The notes: generated from the sequence alone by a model not told the origin. DNA of 64,000 nucleotides from CAVZMO01 sp963776195 (GCA_963776195.1 CAVZMO010000044.1:8261-72260), one strand, 5' to 3'. Counted from the stretch's first letter, positions 1 through 7,829 are shown. Numbers and translations are program-made.

Positions 1-195
1 GTGGTAATATTGACTTCCTCACGGGAGGAAAAGGATTGGGTGGAAAGTTATAAGCTGGGTGTTAACGCATATGTCGTAAAGCCCGTCGATTTCCACGAGT
101 TCGTAGAAGCGGTCAAGGACCTCGGCGTCTTCTGGGCGGTCGTCAATGAACCGCCTCCGGGAAGCGTTAGAAATATGGGAAGACCCGGCAGATAA
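1..195 (+). CDS. Response regulator receiver domain, C-terminal part (cut by window edge)
   Basis: The window opens inside this gene, so the true start lies upstream. The 64 visible residues are the last third of a CheY-like receiver domain. Thr5/Ser6 give the conserved hydroxyl residue at the end of strand 4, and Lys27-Pro28 is the conserved Lys-Pro pair next to the phosphorylation pocket. The chain stops soon after, with no output domain, so this is a stand-alone receiver of the small Rcp1-like type (inference from the short tail). It lies 25 bases upstream of a sensor kinase on the same strand, which suggests the two act in one phosphorelay. The phosphoacceptor Asp is outside the window. 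Confidence 0.8.
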   Translation: MVILTSSREEKDWVESYKLGVNAYVVKPVDFHEFVEAVKDLGVFWAVVNEPPPGSVRNMGRPGR

Positions 196-220
196 CTGAA
201 AGAAGATCGGTTTAAAAACA

Positions 221-1843
221 ATGAATTCATCATTACGCATTCTCCATCTTGAAGACGACCGGAACGATGCCGAACTTGTTCAGGCGGCCCTCGAAGAGGG
301 AGGCATTGCCTGTCACGTGACCCGTGTCGAAACCCGCGCCGATTTTCTCGCGGCCCTTGAAAACAGCGTTTTTGATTTAGTTCTTGCAGATTATACCCTT
401 CCGTCCTTTGACGGCCTTTCCGCGCTGGCCATCGTAGAGGAAAAGTATCCCGAAATACCCTTTATTTTTATCTCGGGGGTAATGGGTGAAGAACTGGCGA
501 TCGAAACAATCAAGGACGGGGCAACCGATTATGTCCTCAAGAAGCGTTTATCGCGCATAGTGCCGGTAGTGAATCGTGCTTTAGAGGAGGTACGAACGCG
601 GACCGAGTGCAGGAAAGCGGAAGGTGCTCTCGAAAGTCTCCGGCATCAAAACGAGCTGATTTTACGTTCCATAGGAGAAGGGGTTCTGGGGCTTGATATA
701 GACGGGAAACATACGTTCGTCAACCCCGCCGCAGCCGAAATGCTCGGCTATAAAGTTGAGGAGCTCCTCGGCAAATCCAGTCATAAAATCTGGCATCAGT
801 GCAAAGAAGACGGAAGTCCCTATCCGGAAAAAGACTGTCCTATTTACATGGCCTATAGGGACGGCATCGTCCATCGCGTGAGGAACGAGGTCTTCTGGCG
901 AAAGGATGGTACGAGCTTCCCTGTCGCGTACACAAGTACCCCTATTTTAGAAAACGGCGAACTTGGCGGGGCGGTCGTTACTTTCAGGGACATCACGGAA
1001 CGCAAACTGGCCGAGGAGGAATTGAAGAGGCACCGTAATCATCTTGAAGAGCTTGTGGAAGCGCGTACCTCCGAACTGGAGGAGATGAACGAGCACCTCC
1101 AGGAGGAGATCATCGAGCGTATTCGGGCGGAGGAAGAATTGAAGCGTGTGACGGATGAACTACGGCGCTCCAATGCCGACCTCCAGCAGTTCGCTTATGC
1201 GGCGTCACATGACCTGCAGGAGCCCCTGCGCGCAGTCGACGGATTCGCAAAATTGTTGGAGAAGCGTTACAAAGGAAAACTGGACGCAAAAGCCAATGAG
1301 TTCATTGAATATATTGTTGACGGCATTAAACGGATGCAGTTGCTTATCCGTGACCTGCTCGCATACTCTCAGGTTGAGACGAAAGAAAAGACATTCCAAG
1401 CTACAAATTGTTCGGAAGTTCTGGAGCAGGCGCTTCTCAACCTTCACTCGACTATCGAGGAAAGCGGCGTAAAGTTGACCTATGACATTCTGCCGATGGT
1501 AATGGCTGATCCCTCACAGTTGATCAGATTGTTCCAGAACCTGATCGGCAACGCAATCAAATTCCGGGGCGAGAGACCGCTGAAAATTCATATTTCGGCG
1601 GAACAAAAAAGGCGCGAGTGGATCTTCTCTGTTTGTGATAATGGCATCGGGATAGACCCGAAGCAGTTTGAGCGCATATTTATCGTCTTTCAGCGCCTCC
1701 ATACCAGGGAACAATATGACGGAACCGGAATAGGGCTTTCAATATGTAACAAGATCGTCGAGCACCACGGCGGCCGCATATGGGTCGAATCCGAAGTCGG
1801 GAGAGGCTCGACATTTTACTTTACGATCCCGGCAATGGAGTAA
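221..1843 (+). CDS. Receiver-PAS-histidine kinase sensor protein
   Basis: A 540-residue cytoplasmic signalling protein. Domains in order: an N-terminal receiver (about 1-125) with acidic pair Asp12-Asp13, phosphoacceptor Asp57 and a Lys in the VLKK segment; a PAS domain (about 145-260) ending in the typical DITERK linker; a coiled coil (about 260-320); a HisKA domain with His330 in the motif ASHDLQEPL; and an HATPase domain with an N box (NLIGNAIKF), a G1 box (DNGIGID) and a G2 box (GTGIGLSIC). There are no membrane segments, so the signal is probably intracellular or relayed through the receiver domain. The H-box form (SHDLQEPLR) is that of phytochrome-like kinases, which fits the Rcp1-like receiver just upstream. 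The signal is unknown. Confidence 0.93.
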   Translation: MNSSLRILHLEDDRNDAELVQAALEEGGIACHVTRVETRADFLAALENSVFDLVLADYTLPSFDGLSALAIVEEKYPEIPFIFISGVMGEELAIETIKDGATDYVLKKRLSRIVPVVNRALEEVRTRTECRKAEGALESLRHQNELILRSIGEGVLGLDIDGKHTFVNPAAAEMLGYKVEELLGKSSHKIWHQCKEDGSPYPEKDCPIYMAYRDGIVHRVRNEVFWRKDGTSFPVAYTSTPILENGELGGAVVTFRDITERKLAEEELKRHRNHLEELVEARTSELEEMNEHLQEEIIERIRAEEELKRVTDELRRSNADLQQFAYAASHDLQEPLRAVDGFAKLLEKRYKGKLDAKANEFIEYIVDGIKRMQLLIRDLLAYSQVETKEKTFQATNCSEVLEQALLNLHSTIEESGVKLTYDILPMVMADPSQLIRLFQNLIGNAIKFRGERPLKIHISAEQKRREWIFSVCDNGIGIDPKQFERIFIVFQRLHTREQYDGTGIGLSICNKIVEHHGGRIWVESEVGRGSTFYFTIPAME

Positions 1844-1857
1844 AAGATGAAAGCAAA

Positions 1858-1921
1858 GGTTAAGATTGAAGGAACAAAGATCAAGAATTATGGACCGGGT
1901 CTCTTGACCTCAATCTCAACC
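1858..1921. terminator. Possible bidirectional terminator hairpin between convergent genes
   Basis: The arms at 1858-1869 and 1910-1921 pair over 11 of 12 positions (ggtt-aagattga against tcaatct-caacc), with a short nested hairpin in the loop. It sits between the sensor kinase (plus) and the DUF488 gene (minus). No clear T-tract follows on either strand, so it could also be an unrelated inverted repeat. Confidence 0.3.
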
Positions 1922-1928
1922 GTTGACT

Positions 1929-2351
1929 TCACTTTGGTATCCACAGTTTCCCTTTATCTATAATATGATCAACCTCCCATTCCCTCTTACGCAACTCGCG
2001 GGAAATCCACTTCCTGTGGCATTTCCATGGAAACCTCTCTGCACAGATGATAACCGATGGTTTTGTAAGGGCGATGGATTCAAGCAGATCAACACCTTTA
2101 CTGAAATCATCCGTTGAGGCATAGGCAGCGTACCCCCCTTTTCTGAAGCCTCCGAGTTCCTTTCCGAGAAAATGGTATTTAATACCTTCGCGGACGAGGA
2201 GTTCTTCAAGGTTTTCCTTAATGAATATTGGGAGCTTGCTTTTCGGGAGACTCCGCACATCGATCAGGGATTGTATATTGTACGCGTGGAGGATCTCGGT
2301 AAAATCCTCTTCGCTCCTCCTGCCGGTCCCCAGTGTATATATCTTTTTCAT
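1929..2351 (-). CDS. DUF488 family protein
   Basis: A 140-residue protein with the hallmarks of DUF488: an N-terminal IYTLGTGRRS segment, then DVRSLPKSK, then a Cys in IICAERFPWKCHR followed by HxxWIS. The length matches the short DUF488 form. The family is widespread, its biochemical function is not established, and its conserved Cys and Arg residues suggest an enzyme. The gene is minus strand and converges with the sensor kinase. The next gene upstream on this strand begins about 90 bases away. Nothing here ties it to a pathway. Confidence 0.85.
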   Translation of the reverse strand: MKKIYTLGTGRRSEEDFTEILHAYNIQSLIDVRSLPKSKLPIFIKENLEELLVREGIKYHFLGKELGGFRKGGYAAYASTDDFSKGVDLLESIALTKPSVIICAERFPWKCHRKWISRELRKREWEVDHIIDKGKLWIPK

Positions 2352-2439
2352 AGCAGTTTAAGCACGGAAGAATTATACCATGTAACACGATGCCAGGCAG
2401 ATAGCGAATGAAAAAACTTTACTCTAAGGCGGATAGGTC

Positions 2440-2823
2440 TCAGGAGGCTTTGTTATATTTTATGGTAATCTCGTAGTCAATACTCGCGTGGTCAGCGGCA
2501 AGGGAATCGCCTTTTCCATTACAGGTGAGTTTCCCCTTCCCCGACTTTTTACGGTTCTTAATCATATTCGTGATCACCGAGGTCAGATCAAACCCGCCGT
2601 CAAGACAGCCTTTTATCATACAATCCATATTGAAATAAGCATGACCCGTAGGGAAAAAATTGACAATGCGAACCATCAAAACGGGATTTATCCCTTTCTG
2701 ATAATACGTCATATGAACTACCATATCTGAAACTGCCGGAAAGCGTTCAGAGAGCAAACCCGCCGCGATCCTGCGCTGTTTGTTCTGCTCGGTCCTTTCC
2801 ACATAATTTTGTCTGTGTGTCAT
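2440..2823 (-). CDS. Conserved-looking hypothetical protein
   Basis: The family is not recognised. The start is placed at ATG 2823 because AAGAGGTG lies four to five bases upstream; a longer reading frame begins at 2874 but has no ribosome site and overlaps the end of the cold-shock gene. The product is 127 residues, soluble and without a signal peptide. It has a basic N-terminus (VERTEQNKQRR), a central hydrophobic/aromatic part with two close Cys (MDCMIKGC) and a C-terminus (YEITIKYN) that looks like a closing beta strand. It follows the cold-shock gene on the same strand by about 50 bases, so co-transcription is possible. Confidence 0.6.
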   Translation of the reverse strand: MTHRQNYVERTEQNKQRRIAAGLLSERFPAVSDMVVHMTYYQKGINPVLMVRIVNFFPTGHAYFNMDCMIKGCLDGGFDLTSVITNMIKNRKKSGKGKLTCNGKGDSLAADHASIDYEITIKYNKAS

Positions 2824-2874
2824 TTCACCTCTTAAAGAGAAGTCCCCCTGAAATAGAGGGACTTCTCTCGTCAA

Positions 2875-3075
2875 TTACTCTTTAACTACGTTGATAGCCT
2901 TAAGACCTTTCGGGCCTTTTTCGGTGTCAAAGCTTACTGAATCACCTTCGGCAAGGGACTTAAATCCGTTGCCCTGAATGGAAGAATAATGTACAAAGAC
3001 ATCACTACCATCTTCACTAGTGATAAAGCCGAATCCCTTGGACTCGTTAAACCACTTTACAGTTCCTTTAGCCAT
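2875..3075 (-). CDS. Cold-shock domain protein (CspA family)
   Basis: A 66-residue single cold-shock domain that binds single-stranded nucleic acid and acts as an RNA chaperone. Both RNA-binding motifs are present: KGFGFIT (RNP1, about residues 13-19) and VFVHYSSI (RNP2, about 26-33). The N-terminal GTVKWFN is also typical. Length is normal for the family. A strong AAGGAGGG site precedes the ATG. Upstream lies a roughly 110-base leader with an intrinsic-terminator-like hairpin and a sigma70-type promoter (separate entries), so expression is likely controlled in the leader. Confidence 0.97.
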   Translation of the reverse strand: MAKGTVKWFNESKGFGFITSEDGSDVFVHYSSIQGNGFKSLAEGDSVSFDTEKGPKGLKAINVVKE

Positions 3076-3120
3076 TTTTTCCCTCCTTCTTTAAAACTAA
3101 AAGCTCAGAATAGCCGAAAC

Positions 3121-3155
3121 AAAAAAAGACCACAAAGCTAAAAGTCTTTGCGGTC
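3121..3155 (-). terminator. Intrinsic terminator-like hairpin in the cold-shock leader (possible attenuator)
   Basis: On the minus strand a 10-bp stem (3155-3146 with 3137-3128, one G-U pair) and an 8-base loop are followed at once by seven T (3127-3121). It lies between a candidate promoter (3190-3218) and the cold-shock start codon. No other minus-strand gene lies just upstream for it to terminate. That position suggests conditional termination (inference). Confidence 0.7.
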
Positions 3156-3189
3156 CTCATCAGTTACAAAAACTTCTGAAACTTTTTTT

Positions 3190-3218
3190 ATAATGACATA
3201 TTAAGCAAGAAAAGTCAA
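3190..3218 (-). promoter_or_regulatory. Candidate sigma70-type promoter of the cold-shock gene
   Basis: Reading the minus strand, TTGACT (3218-3213) is separated by 17 bases from CATTAT (3195-3190). That is five of six and four of six matches to the consensus hexamers with ideal spacing. The predicted transcript would start near 3183 and carry a leader of roughly 110 bases containing the hairpin at 3121-3155. Confidence 0.5.
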
Positions 3219-3411
3219 AACAACGACCTGGCGGAATGTGCGCTGAAACCGGTCAGAAGCTCTCAAAAACATATTATGACATGAGGTTCCATAGATGAAG
3301 AAAAAGTTCGCCCGTCACCCTGTTAAGCCGGGCAATAAAGTATTTAAAAAACAGATGATTTGGGTTAATATAAAGGCAGCCGATTCGATGTACGGATTCC
3401 CTGCGTCCGGA

Positions 3412-3486
3412 GGGCGATTAGCTCAGTGGGAGAGCGCTTCCTTCACACGGAAGAGGTCGCTGGTTCAATCCCAGCATCGCCTACCA
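3412..3486 (+). tRNA. tRNA-Val (anticodon CAC)
   Basis: A full cloverleaf can be folded. The acceptor stem GGGCGAT pairs with ATCGCCT (one G-U at the end). The D-arm is GCTC...GAGC, and the anticodon stem CTTCC/GGAAG encloses the loop TTCACAC, giving anticodon CAC (Val, codon GUG). The T-arm contains GGTTCAATCC. Discriminator A and an encoded CCA end at 3486. Its 3' end abuts the remains of a toxin-antitoxin gene on the other strand. Confidence 0.95.
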
Positions 3487-3734
3487 ATAAAACAATTCCC
3501 ATTCAGCTTTTTGATTTTGCCCCTGGCTGCCTGTTTTAAGCCCCTCTGTATGCTTTTAACTGCTTTCTTATTTTTGTAAAGCCATGCTTCCGAGGGAGGT
3601 ATGAGATCCAGAACAATCTCTATCCTTTTCAATTCCTCTATATCAATAACAGCAGCCATCTTGTGGCCCTTAGTATCGGTTATGAAATGTTTGACCTTAA
3701 TATGTTCGTCCTTTTGTTTTGCTGTTACAGGCAT
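3465..3734 (-). CDS. Antitoxin-like protein, 3' end running into tRNA-Val
   Basis: The ATG at 3734 has a good site (AAAGGAG) upstream. The first ~75 residues resemble small Phd/YefM-type antitoxins: KHFITDTKGHKMAAVIDIEE is the usual first strand-helix part, and AWLYKNKKAVKS fits the C-terminal toxin-binding region. The last dozen residues are encoded by the antisense strand of the tRNA-Val gene, so the natural C-terminus has probably been lost at a junction at the tRNA 3' end. No RelE-type toxin follows, although such genes normally come in pairs. Whether the truncated protein still binds DNA or toxin is unknown. The family call is by general resemblance. Confidence 0.6.
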   Translation of the reverse strand: MPVTAKQKDEHIKVKHFITDTKGHKMAAVIDIEELKRIEIVLDLIPPSEAWLYKNKKAVKSIQRGLKQAARGKIKKLNGNCFIGRRCWD

Positions 3735-3831
3735 ATTTTTTCTCCTTTCAGGGACGAATATATTATATCACAGTGATATCCTTCTTATTTTGAAGGGCAA
3801 ATAAGGGGATGCATAAGTCCTTGATTTTAAA

Positions 3832-3879
3832 TGGAGCCGGTGGGGAGAGTCGAACTCCTGGCCAGCTGATTACGATCAG
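3832..3879 (-). repeat. Duplicated 3' end of tRNA-Thr (attachment-site remnant)
   Basis: These 48 bases repeat the 3' part of the tRNA-Thr gene (5880-5928), from the encoded CCA through the T-arm to the anticodon loop. There is one substitution (t for c) and one missing base near the end. No 5' half follows, so it is not a functional tRNA. A partial copy of a tRNA 3' end lying about 2 kb downstream of the intact tRNA, in the same orientation, is the usual footprint of an integrative element that used the tRNA as attachment site. Confidence 0.8.
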
Positions 3880-3962
3880 GCAAGGAACATAATCGAGCCT
3901 TACCTTCAATATTCTTTCCTCATAATTTTTTATATGCCACACCCCCTCACCGATCTATCTAC

Positions 3963-4171
3963 TTAAACCGCCACATATTCAGCAATAGACAGGGGCTCGG
4001 GAATGGGTAAATTATCTTCAGTCAGCCCTCGTATATGCAGTTCAATAGCTTCATGCATATTCTTCTTTACTTCTTCAACAGTAGCGCCGGTTGCAACACA
4101 ACCGGGCAAATCAGGCGAATATGCGGAATATTGTTTTCTGCTTTCTCCATGACAATAAGGAAGCGATGCAT
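3963..4171 (-). pseudogene. HicB-like antitoxin, frameshifted
   Basis: Translation from ATG 4171 gives MHRFLIVMEKAENN, then a one-base frame change near 4130, then YSAYSPDLPGCVATG and a helix (EEVKKNMHEAIELHI) ending at TAA 3963. This is the short HicB fold: the SPDLPGC turn followed by a helix, with a C-terminal tail (PIPEPLSIAEYVAV) typical of stand-alone HicB-like proteins. The ATG overlaps the end of the DUF2283 gene upstream (TGACATG), so the two were read together. The frame change may be a sequencing error or true decay. No HicA partner is adjacent to this copy. Confidence 0.7.
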
Positions 4172-4172
4172 G

Positions 4173-4382
4173 TCACGCCGCTGATAGCTCAGGTAATTTG
4201 ATCTCGATCTTCTTACCCATAACCTTGGATGCCTCTATCACCTCGATACCCATAAGCTTACCGTCCCTATCAAAATCCGCATGTACACCCGGAGTAATCG
4301 TAACCGTCTGCGCCGCCTTCGTTTCAAGCTCTGCAAAATATATGTAAAGTAAGTCCCTGTCAGGGTCATATTCAATTTTCAT
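4173..4382 (-). CDS. DUF2283 family protein
   Basis: A 69-residue protein with the DUF2283 pattern: a YDPDRDLLYIYF start, a middle strand, then FDRDGKLMGIEVIEAS. These small all-beta proteins often sit in toxin-antitoxin-like pairs with other small genes, but their action is not established. AGGAG lies just upstream of the ATG. It overlaps the frameshifted HicB-like gene downstream, which suggests one unit. The 120 bases upstream translate into coding-looking residues without an intact start. Confidence 0.85.
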   Translation of the reverse strand: MKIEYDPDRDLLYIYFAELETKAAQTVTITPGVHADFDRDGKLMGIEVIEASKVMGKKIEIKLPELSAA

Positions 4383-4633
4383 AATTTTTCTCCTTTCTTG
4401 AAGTCCTTCCCATTCCGCATTATAAGTGAATACGGCTACTTTACCGGTAGTACCTTCAACTGCATCGACAGCATTCCAGCCTTTGTTTAAGCTTTTTTAT
4501 TTCCATTACGGAAATTCCCCGTTGTCACATTCTTGCCCCTATATGCTCATAAAGATTAGATTCTTTGACTTTTATTTCTTGATCGAAAGAGCTTAAACTC
4601 CTAAGAGCCTCTTTAGAAAACGAAAAGCTCTTC

Positions 4634-4864
4634 TCAACGGAATGCCTGCAGAGGAACCTTAGTTTCTTCTACTGAAAAATGAGTATACCTTTTTGTTGTC
4701 CTGGGGTCACTGTGTCCAGCGACATTTCCTACAAAGGAATCATTATATCCGGCTTTCTTCATATCCGTTATCGCCTTATGCCTTAAATCTCTCGGAATCG
4801 TACCTTCAACATTACTCTTTTCACAAGCATTTTTCCATATTTTGAGAGCATCAAATTCACTGTA
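4634..4864 (-). pseudogene. C-terminal fragment of a phage-type tyrosine integrase
   Basis: This short stretch, missed by a length cutoff, translates into the last ~75 residues of a tyrosine recombinase. The segment PRDLRHKAIT holds the box II Arg, NVAGHSDPRTT holds the second conserved His, and the nucleophile Tyr is in KRYTHF. The frame is open from a stop at 4867 to TGA 4634 and has no start codon. The core-binding domain and first catalytic Arg are missing, so it cannot be active. It lies between tRNA-Thr and the duplicated tRNA 3' end, as expected for the integrase of the element that entered there. The hicBA operon occupies the place where the rest of the gene should be. Confidence 0.85.
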
Positions 4865-4872
4865 TTATCCAT

Positions 4873-5103
4873 TTACTTGTATAACCTTAAAAACTCCTCT
4901 ACGGTTAATCCTGCCTTTGATATCTGATCTCTTAACAATCCCTGCTTTATGGGTTTGCCTTTATGCACAGGGATCGACAGAATATTTATATTGCCTTCTT
5001 TCGTCAGCTTCACATGACTCCCGGTCTGTTTTCTTACCTCCCACCCTGCCCTTCCAAAAGCCTTAATAACCCTAACGGGTTTCAGGTTATGCAGGTTGCT
5101 CAT
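4873..5103 (-). CDS. hicA: HicA-type mRNA interferase toxin
   Basis: A 76-residue HicA: a double-stranded-RNA-binding-like fold that cleaves mRNA when free of its antitoxin. The core GWEVRKQTGSHVKLTKEG contains the catalytic His in GSHVKL. The final part (TVEEFLRLYK) is the usual terminal helix. The start overlaps the stop of the upstream antitoxin gene by four bases (translational coupling), so the order is antitoxin first, the reverse of the classical hicA-hicB order. It sits directly beside the integrase fragment. Confidence 0.92.
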   Translation of the reverse strand: MSNLHNLKPVRVIKAFGRAGWEVRKQTGSHVKLTKEGNINILSIPVHKGKPIKQGLLRDQISKAGLTVEEFLRLYK

Positions 5104-5732
5104 GAAGCCTTTCTGACCTTTCTCTCTTCCTCCAATACCTCAAGATGTCCCTTAATTGAGTCCTTTATCATTTCCAGGGTTTCTTCCACGGTATCGCCCT
5201 GCGAAGCGCATCCGGGAAGCGAAGGGCATTCCACCCAATAACCGCCATCCTCTGTATCGGGATGAAGCACTACAGAATATTTTTTGCTTCTGACCGTAAC
5301 ATGATATTTTCTTTCTTTCTGTAATGCGACAATCTCACCTTTAAGATTTTCCATAATCTCTCCCAAGGCAATAGAAAAAACAAGCTGCCCGCTTTTGAGT
5401 GTATCAATGATCACCTTCTTATCTTTCGTTAGCACAAAGATCGTTTCTCCATCTGTCAGGAATTTTAGTTCCGAAAGCGGCCTCTCTATTCCGGGCATAT
5501 TTTTTTTCAGATAGTTGATGGCTTTCCTGATCTTCTGAAGACTTATTCCCTTATCCATTAACGTCTTCGCAACCTTCAATTGTATAAGGTCACTAAAAGA
5601 GTAAAGTCTCACAGAGCCATAACCTGAAGCTTCACTTACAGACGGTTTTATAAAATGAGTCCTGTCCCAATAATCGATCTGCCTCGCGCTCAAACAGGCA
5701 ATCCTGGAAATTGTTTTTGTATTAAAGTTCAC
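5100..5732 (-). CDS. hicB: Fusion antitoxin: MerR-type HTH domain plus HicB domain
   Basis: A 210-residue protein starting at GTG 5732, with AGGAGG six bases upstream. Residues ~1-75 are a MerR-type winged helix-turn-helix (ISRIACLSARQIDYWDR, then YSFSDLIQLKVAKTLMDKG). About 75-130 is a linker. Residues ~140-210 are a HicB domain with YSVVLHPDTEDGGYWVECPS, SLPGCASQGDT and a closing helix. HicB antitoxins normally carry a C-terminal ribbon-helix-helix or Cro-like HTH; here DNA binding appears to come from an N-terminal MerR-like domain. It is coupled to hicA, so it should neutralise HicA and repress its own promoter. The dimer geometry is unknown. Confidence 0.88.
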   Translation of the reverse strand: MNFNTKTISRIACLSARQIDYWDRTHFIKPSVSEASGYGSVRLYSFSDLIQLKVAKTLMDKGISLQKIRKAINYLKKNMPGIERPLSELKFLTDGETIFVLTKDKKVIIDTLKSGQLVFSIALGEIMENLKGEIVALQKERKYHVTVRSKKYSVVLHPDTEDGGYWVECPSLPGCASQGDTVEETLEMIKDSIKGHLEVLEEERKVRKAS

Positions 5733-5879
5733 CCTATACCTCCTATTTATAGATTATAAATACATTTATGTAATTAAAATAACAATGATAATTGTATTTG
5801 TCAATATGAAAATGAACGACAGTATATATTGATAGGAAAGATTGCCGCGCTCCGCTTGCAATGAATATGCTGGGAAATC

Positions 5880-5954
5880 TGGAGCCGGTGGGGAGAGTCG
5901 AACTCCCGGCCAGCTGATTACGAATCAGCTGCTCTGCCTCTGAGCTACACCGGC
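5880..5954 (-). tRNA. tRNA-Thr (anticodon CGT)
   Basis: Read on the minus strand, the acceptor GCCGGTG pairs with CACCGGC. The D-arm is GCTC...GAGC. The anticodon stem CTGAT/ATCAG encloses loop TCGTA, giving CGT (Thr, codon ACG). The T-arm contains GAGTTCGACTC, and TCCA is encoded at the 3' end. The 3' part of this gene is duplicated at 3832-3879, marking it as an attachment site. Confidence 0.95.
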
Positions 5955-6103
5955 GGTGATAGGCACTTGACGAGTATCGCTGCTGAAAGATTAACCTGTA
6001 CGGCTTTTTACTTATTGATTCTAATGTATTTCTTTGATCCCTTGCAAGTTTGAAATAATACCTAAAGAGGGAGTCGCAATTCTTCAATCATTTAAAGTAT
6101 TGA

Positions 6104-6138
6104 GCCAAAAAGAAGGCCGCCTTTTGGGCGGCCTTCTT
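6104..6138 (-). terminator. Intrinsic terminator downstream of the porin gene
   Basis: A perfect 12-bp GC-rich stem (6110-6121 with 6127-6138) and a five-base loop are followed on the minus strand by a short T run (TTTTTGG). It lies about 110 bases beyond the porin stop codon. The rest of 5955-6247 shows no gene. Confidence 0.75.
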
Positions 6139-6247
6139 CAACAAGAAAACCCCAGAGATGCACCCGTCATTTCTAAGACGGGGAAGGAAGGTCTCAATCA
6201 AGGGACCCTCAAACATTCATTAATGAATGATGTTCTAAACCAAATAC

Positions 6248-7829
6248 TTAGAAGGTGATATTAACCTCAGCATACGGCCAGTAATCATGCTGGAATTTCG
6301 AGCTTCCCAGAACTGAGAATTTATCGCCATCCTTTATATCATGTTTGGTATAGAGAAAATCCATATACCCTAAACGGAAACGTACGTTCTTCCATGCATA
6401 GTAGTCATAATAGATGTCCCAGACCTGAGCATTGAAAGGATAAAATCCTACAGTACTTTTACCGGCAGAATCAAAGAAATAGTTGCCGGCAGGTTGTAAT
6501 ACTGTTCCTTTTCTCCTGAAGCCACGGTAGTTGAAAGGATTGATCCATGCTTCACTGCCGTCTGCAAACTCAACAGTTAATTGCTGATTAGGGGAGATCA
6601 GGTCTCCTGTATTAAACCCTGCAAACAAGACATGTCCCGAATACCCTTGAGCTTCAACTTTTGTCGAAGTTGTGGCGCCGGTGGGTTTAAAACTAAACTC
6701 CGGTACGTCGAAATGGCTGTAATAGTAGGCTCCGTAAAGCTGGAATCCGAAGAGTTGTGTGTCGGCATAGACTCCGCTCAACAGATAATTAGTTTTGACA
6801 TCCGGGATATAGCTTACAGCTGAGGTATTGGGCATATGCCAGTCAGACATGCTCAGTCCATCCCAGATAATCTCTGTATCTTTACCTATCTTTATTTGTG
6901 CCTGTGCAAGGAATGCATCAGAGTCTGCTTTTACTTCTTTTTGGTTCGTATCGACTCATTTTCTTCTCATCGTATTTCAGGTATCCGAAAATAACGCCTG
7001 TTTTGTCTTTAACCTTTGCCTCATACTTTTTCAGGGCCGGGGCTTTTCCCGGTTCGCTCTGCTTTCCCCATACTCTCGTTGATGTCCAGGGGAGATTCAC
7101 CTTATCGAGACCGGTTTCCGGGGCATCCCATTTGAGCAATGTACCGTCGATCTCTGAATCTATAAAAAGTCTTGGAAAAAGAGTAAGCGCCTGCCTCTGT
7201 GGAGCGCCATCCATTCCAGGGAGACGTCCTACATACCATGTTGTATTGAACGAAGGCATTTTTACGGTTGCGTATGCCTGCTCAAACCTGGCGTTCATAT
7301 CATGACCAATACTCGATTCGAAAGAGTTGGCTTTATTAAACGGATCGTTTGCAGTCGTGTCATATGCTCCCCAGCGCTTGTTCATAGTAAGGCGGGCATA
7401 GACATCGACATATTCAGGGACTGCCTCAACATGAGCATTTAACCTGATACGCAGCGGGAACGATGTCGAATCTCTGAACTTAAGCTCATTGCTGGGTTGC
7501 CCGATACCGTAAAAACCCTTATCGGTTGACGCGTTTTCTATCATTGTGCGGAAACGGGCTTCACCACCGAACTCGATACGGTCTTTAAGCGCCTTTTTTT
7601 CGACCTTTTCCGTCTTTTTCTCAACCTCTGCTACTTTCTTTTCGGTTTCGACAGTTTTTGTTTGTGTTTCAGATTGTTTCTTTTCCAGTTCTTCAATCCG
7701 TTGCATCAACTTCTGCACTTCGCCTTTCAGCTTTTCCACATCCTGCGATGTGTCTGCCGCCATGACGGGCAAAACCCATACGCTGAAAAGGAAAATGAAA
7801 GCCAACAACGACACCCCTACCTTTTTCAT
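6248..7829 (-). CDS. DUF3373 outer-membrane beta-barrel protein (frameshifted)
   Basis: Two reading frames join into one protein of about 526 residues: 7829 to about 6955, then another frame to TTF-like end at 6248. The missing link TNQKEVKADSDAF is readable in the second frame, so one base has been gained or lost near 6950. The N-terminus has a signal peptide (MKKVGVSLLAFIFLFSVWVL...AADT), then a coiled coil (~28-80) rich in Glu and Lys. A strand-rich barrel follows (RLRLNAHV, ARLTMNKRWG, YYYSHFDVPEF) and ends in a terminal Phe (NITF) suited to BAM-dependent assembly. This matches DUF3373, which is porin-like and of unknown substrate. It is monocistronic with a terminator 110 bases downstream. 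Confidence 0.8.

Noticed and set aside
3295..3579. Plus-strand open frame across the tRNA-Val gene
   Set aside because: It has no ribosome site, reads through a tRNA and its translation resembles no protein family. It is a chance frame.
3832..3879. Possible second tRNA-Thr
   Set aside because: Only the 3' half is present; there is no D-arm or 5' acceptor strand, so no tRNA can be made.
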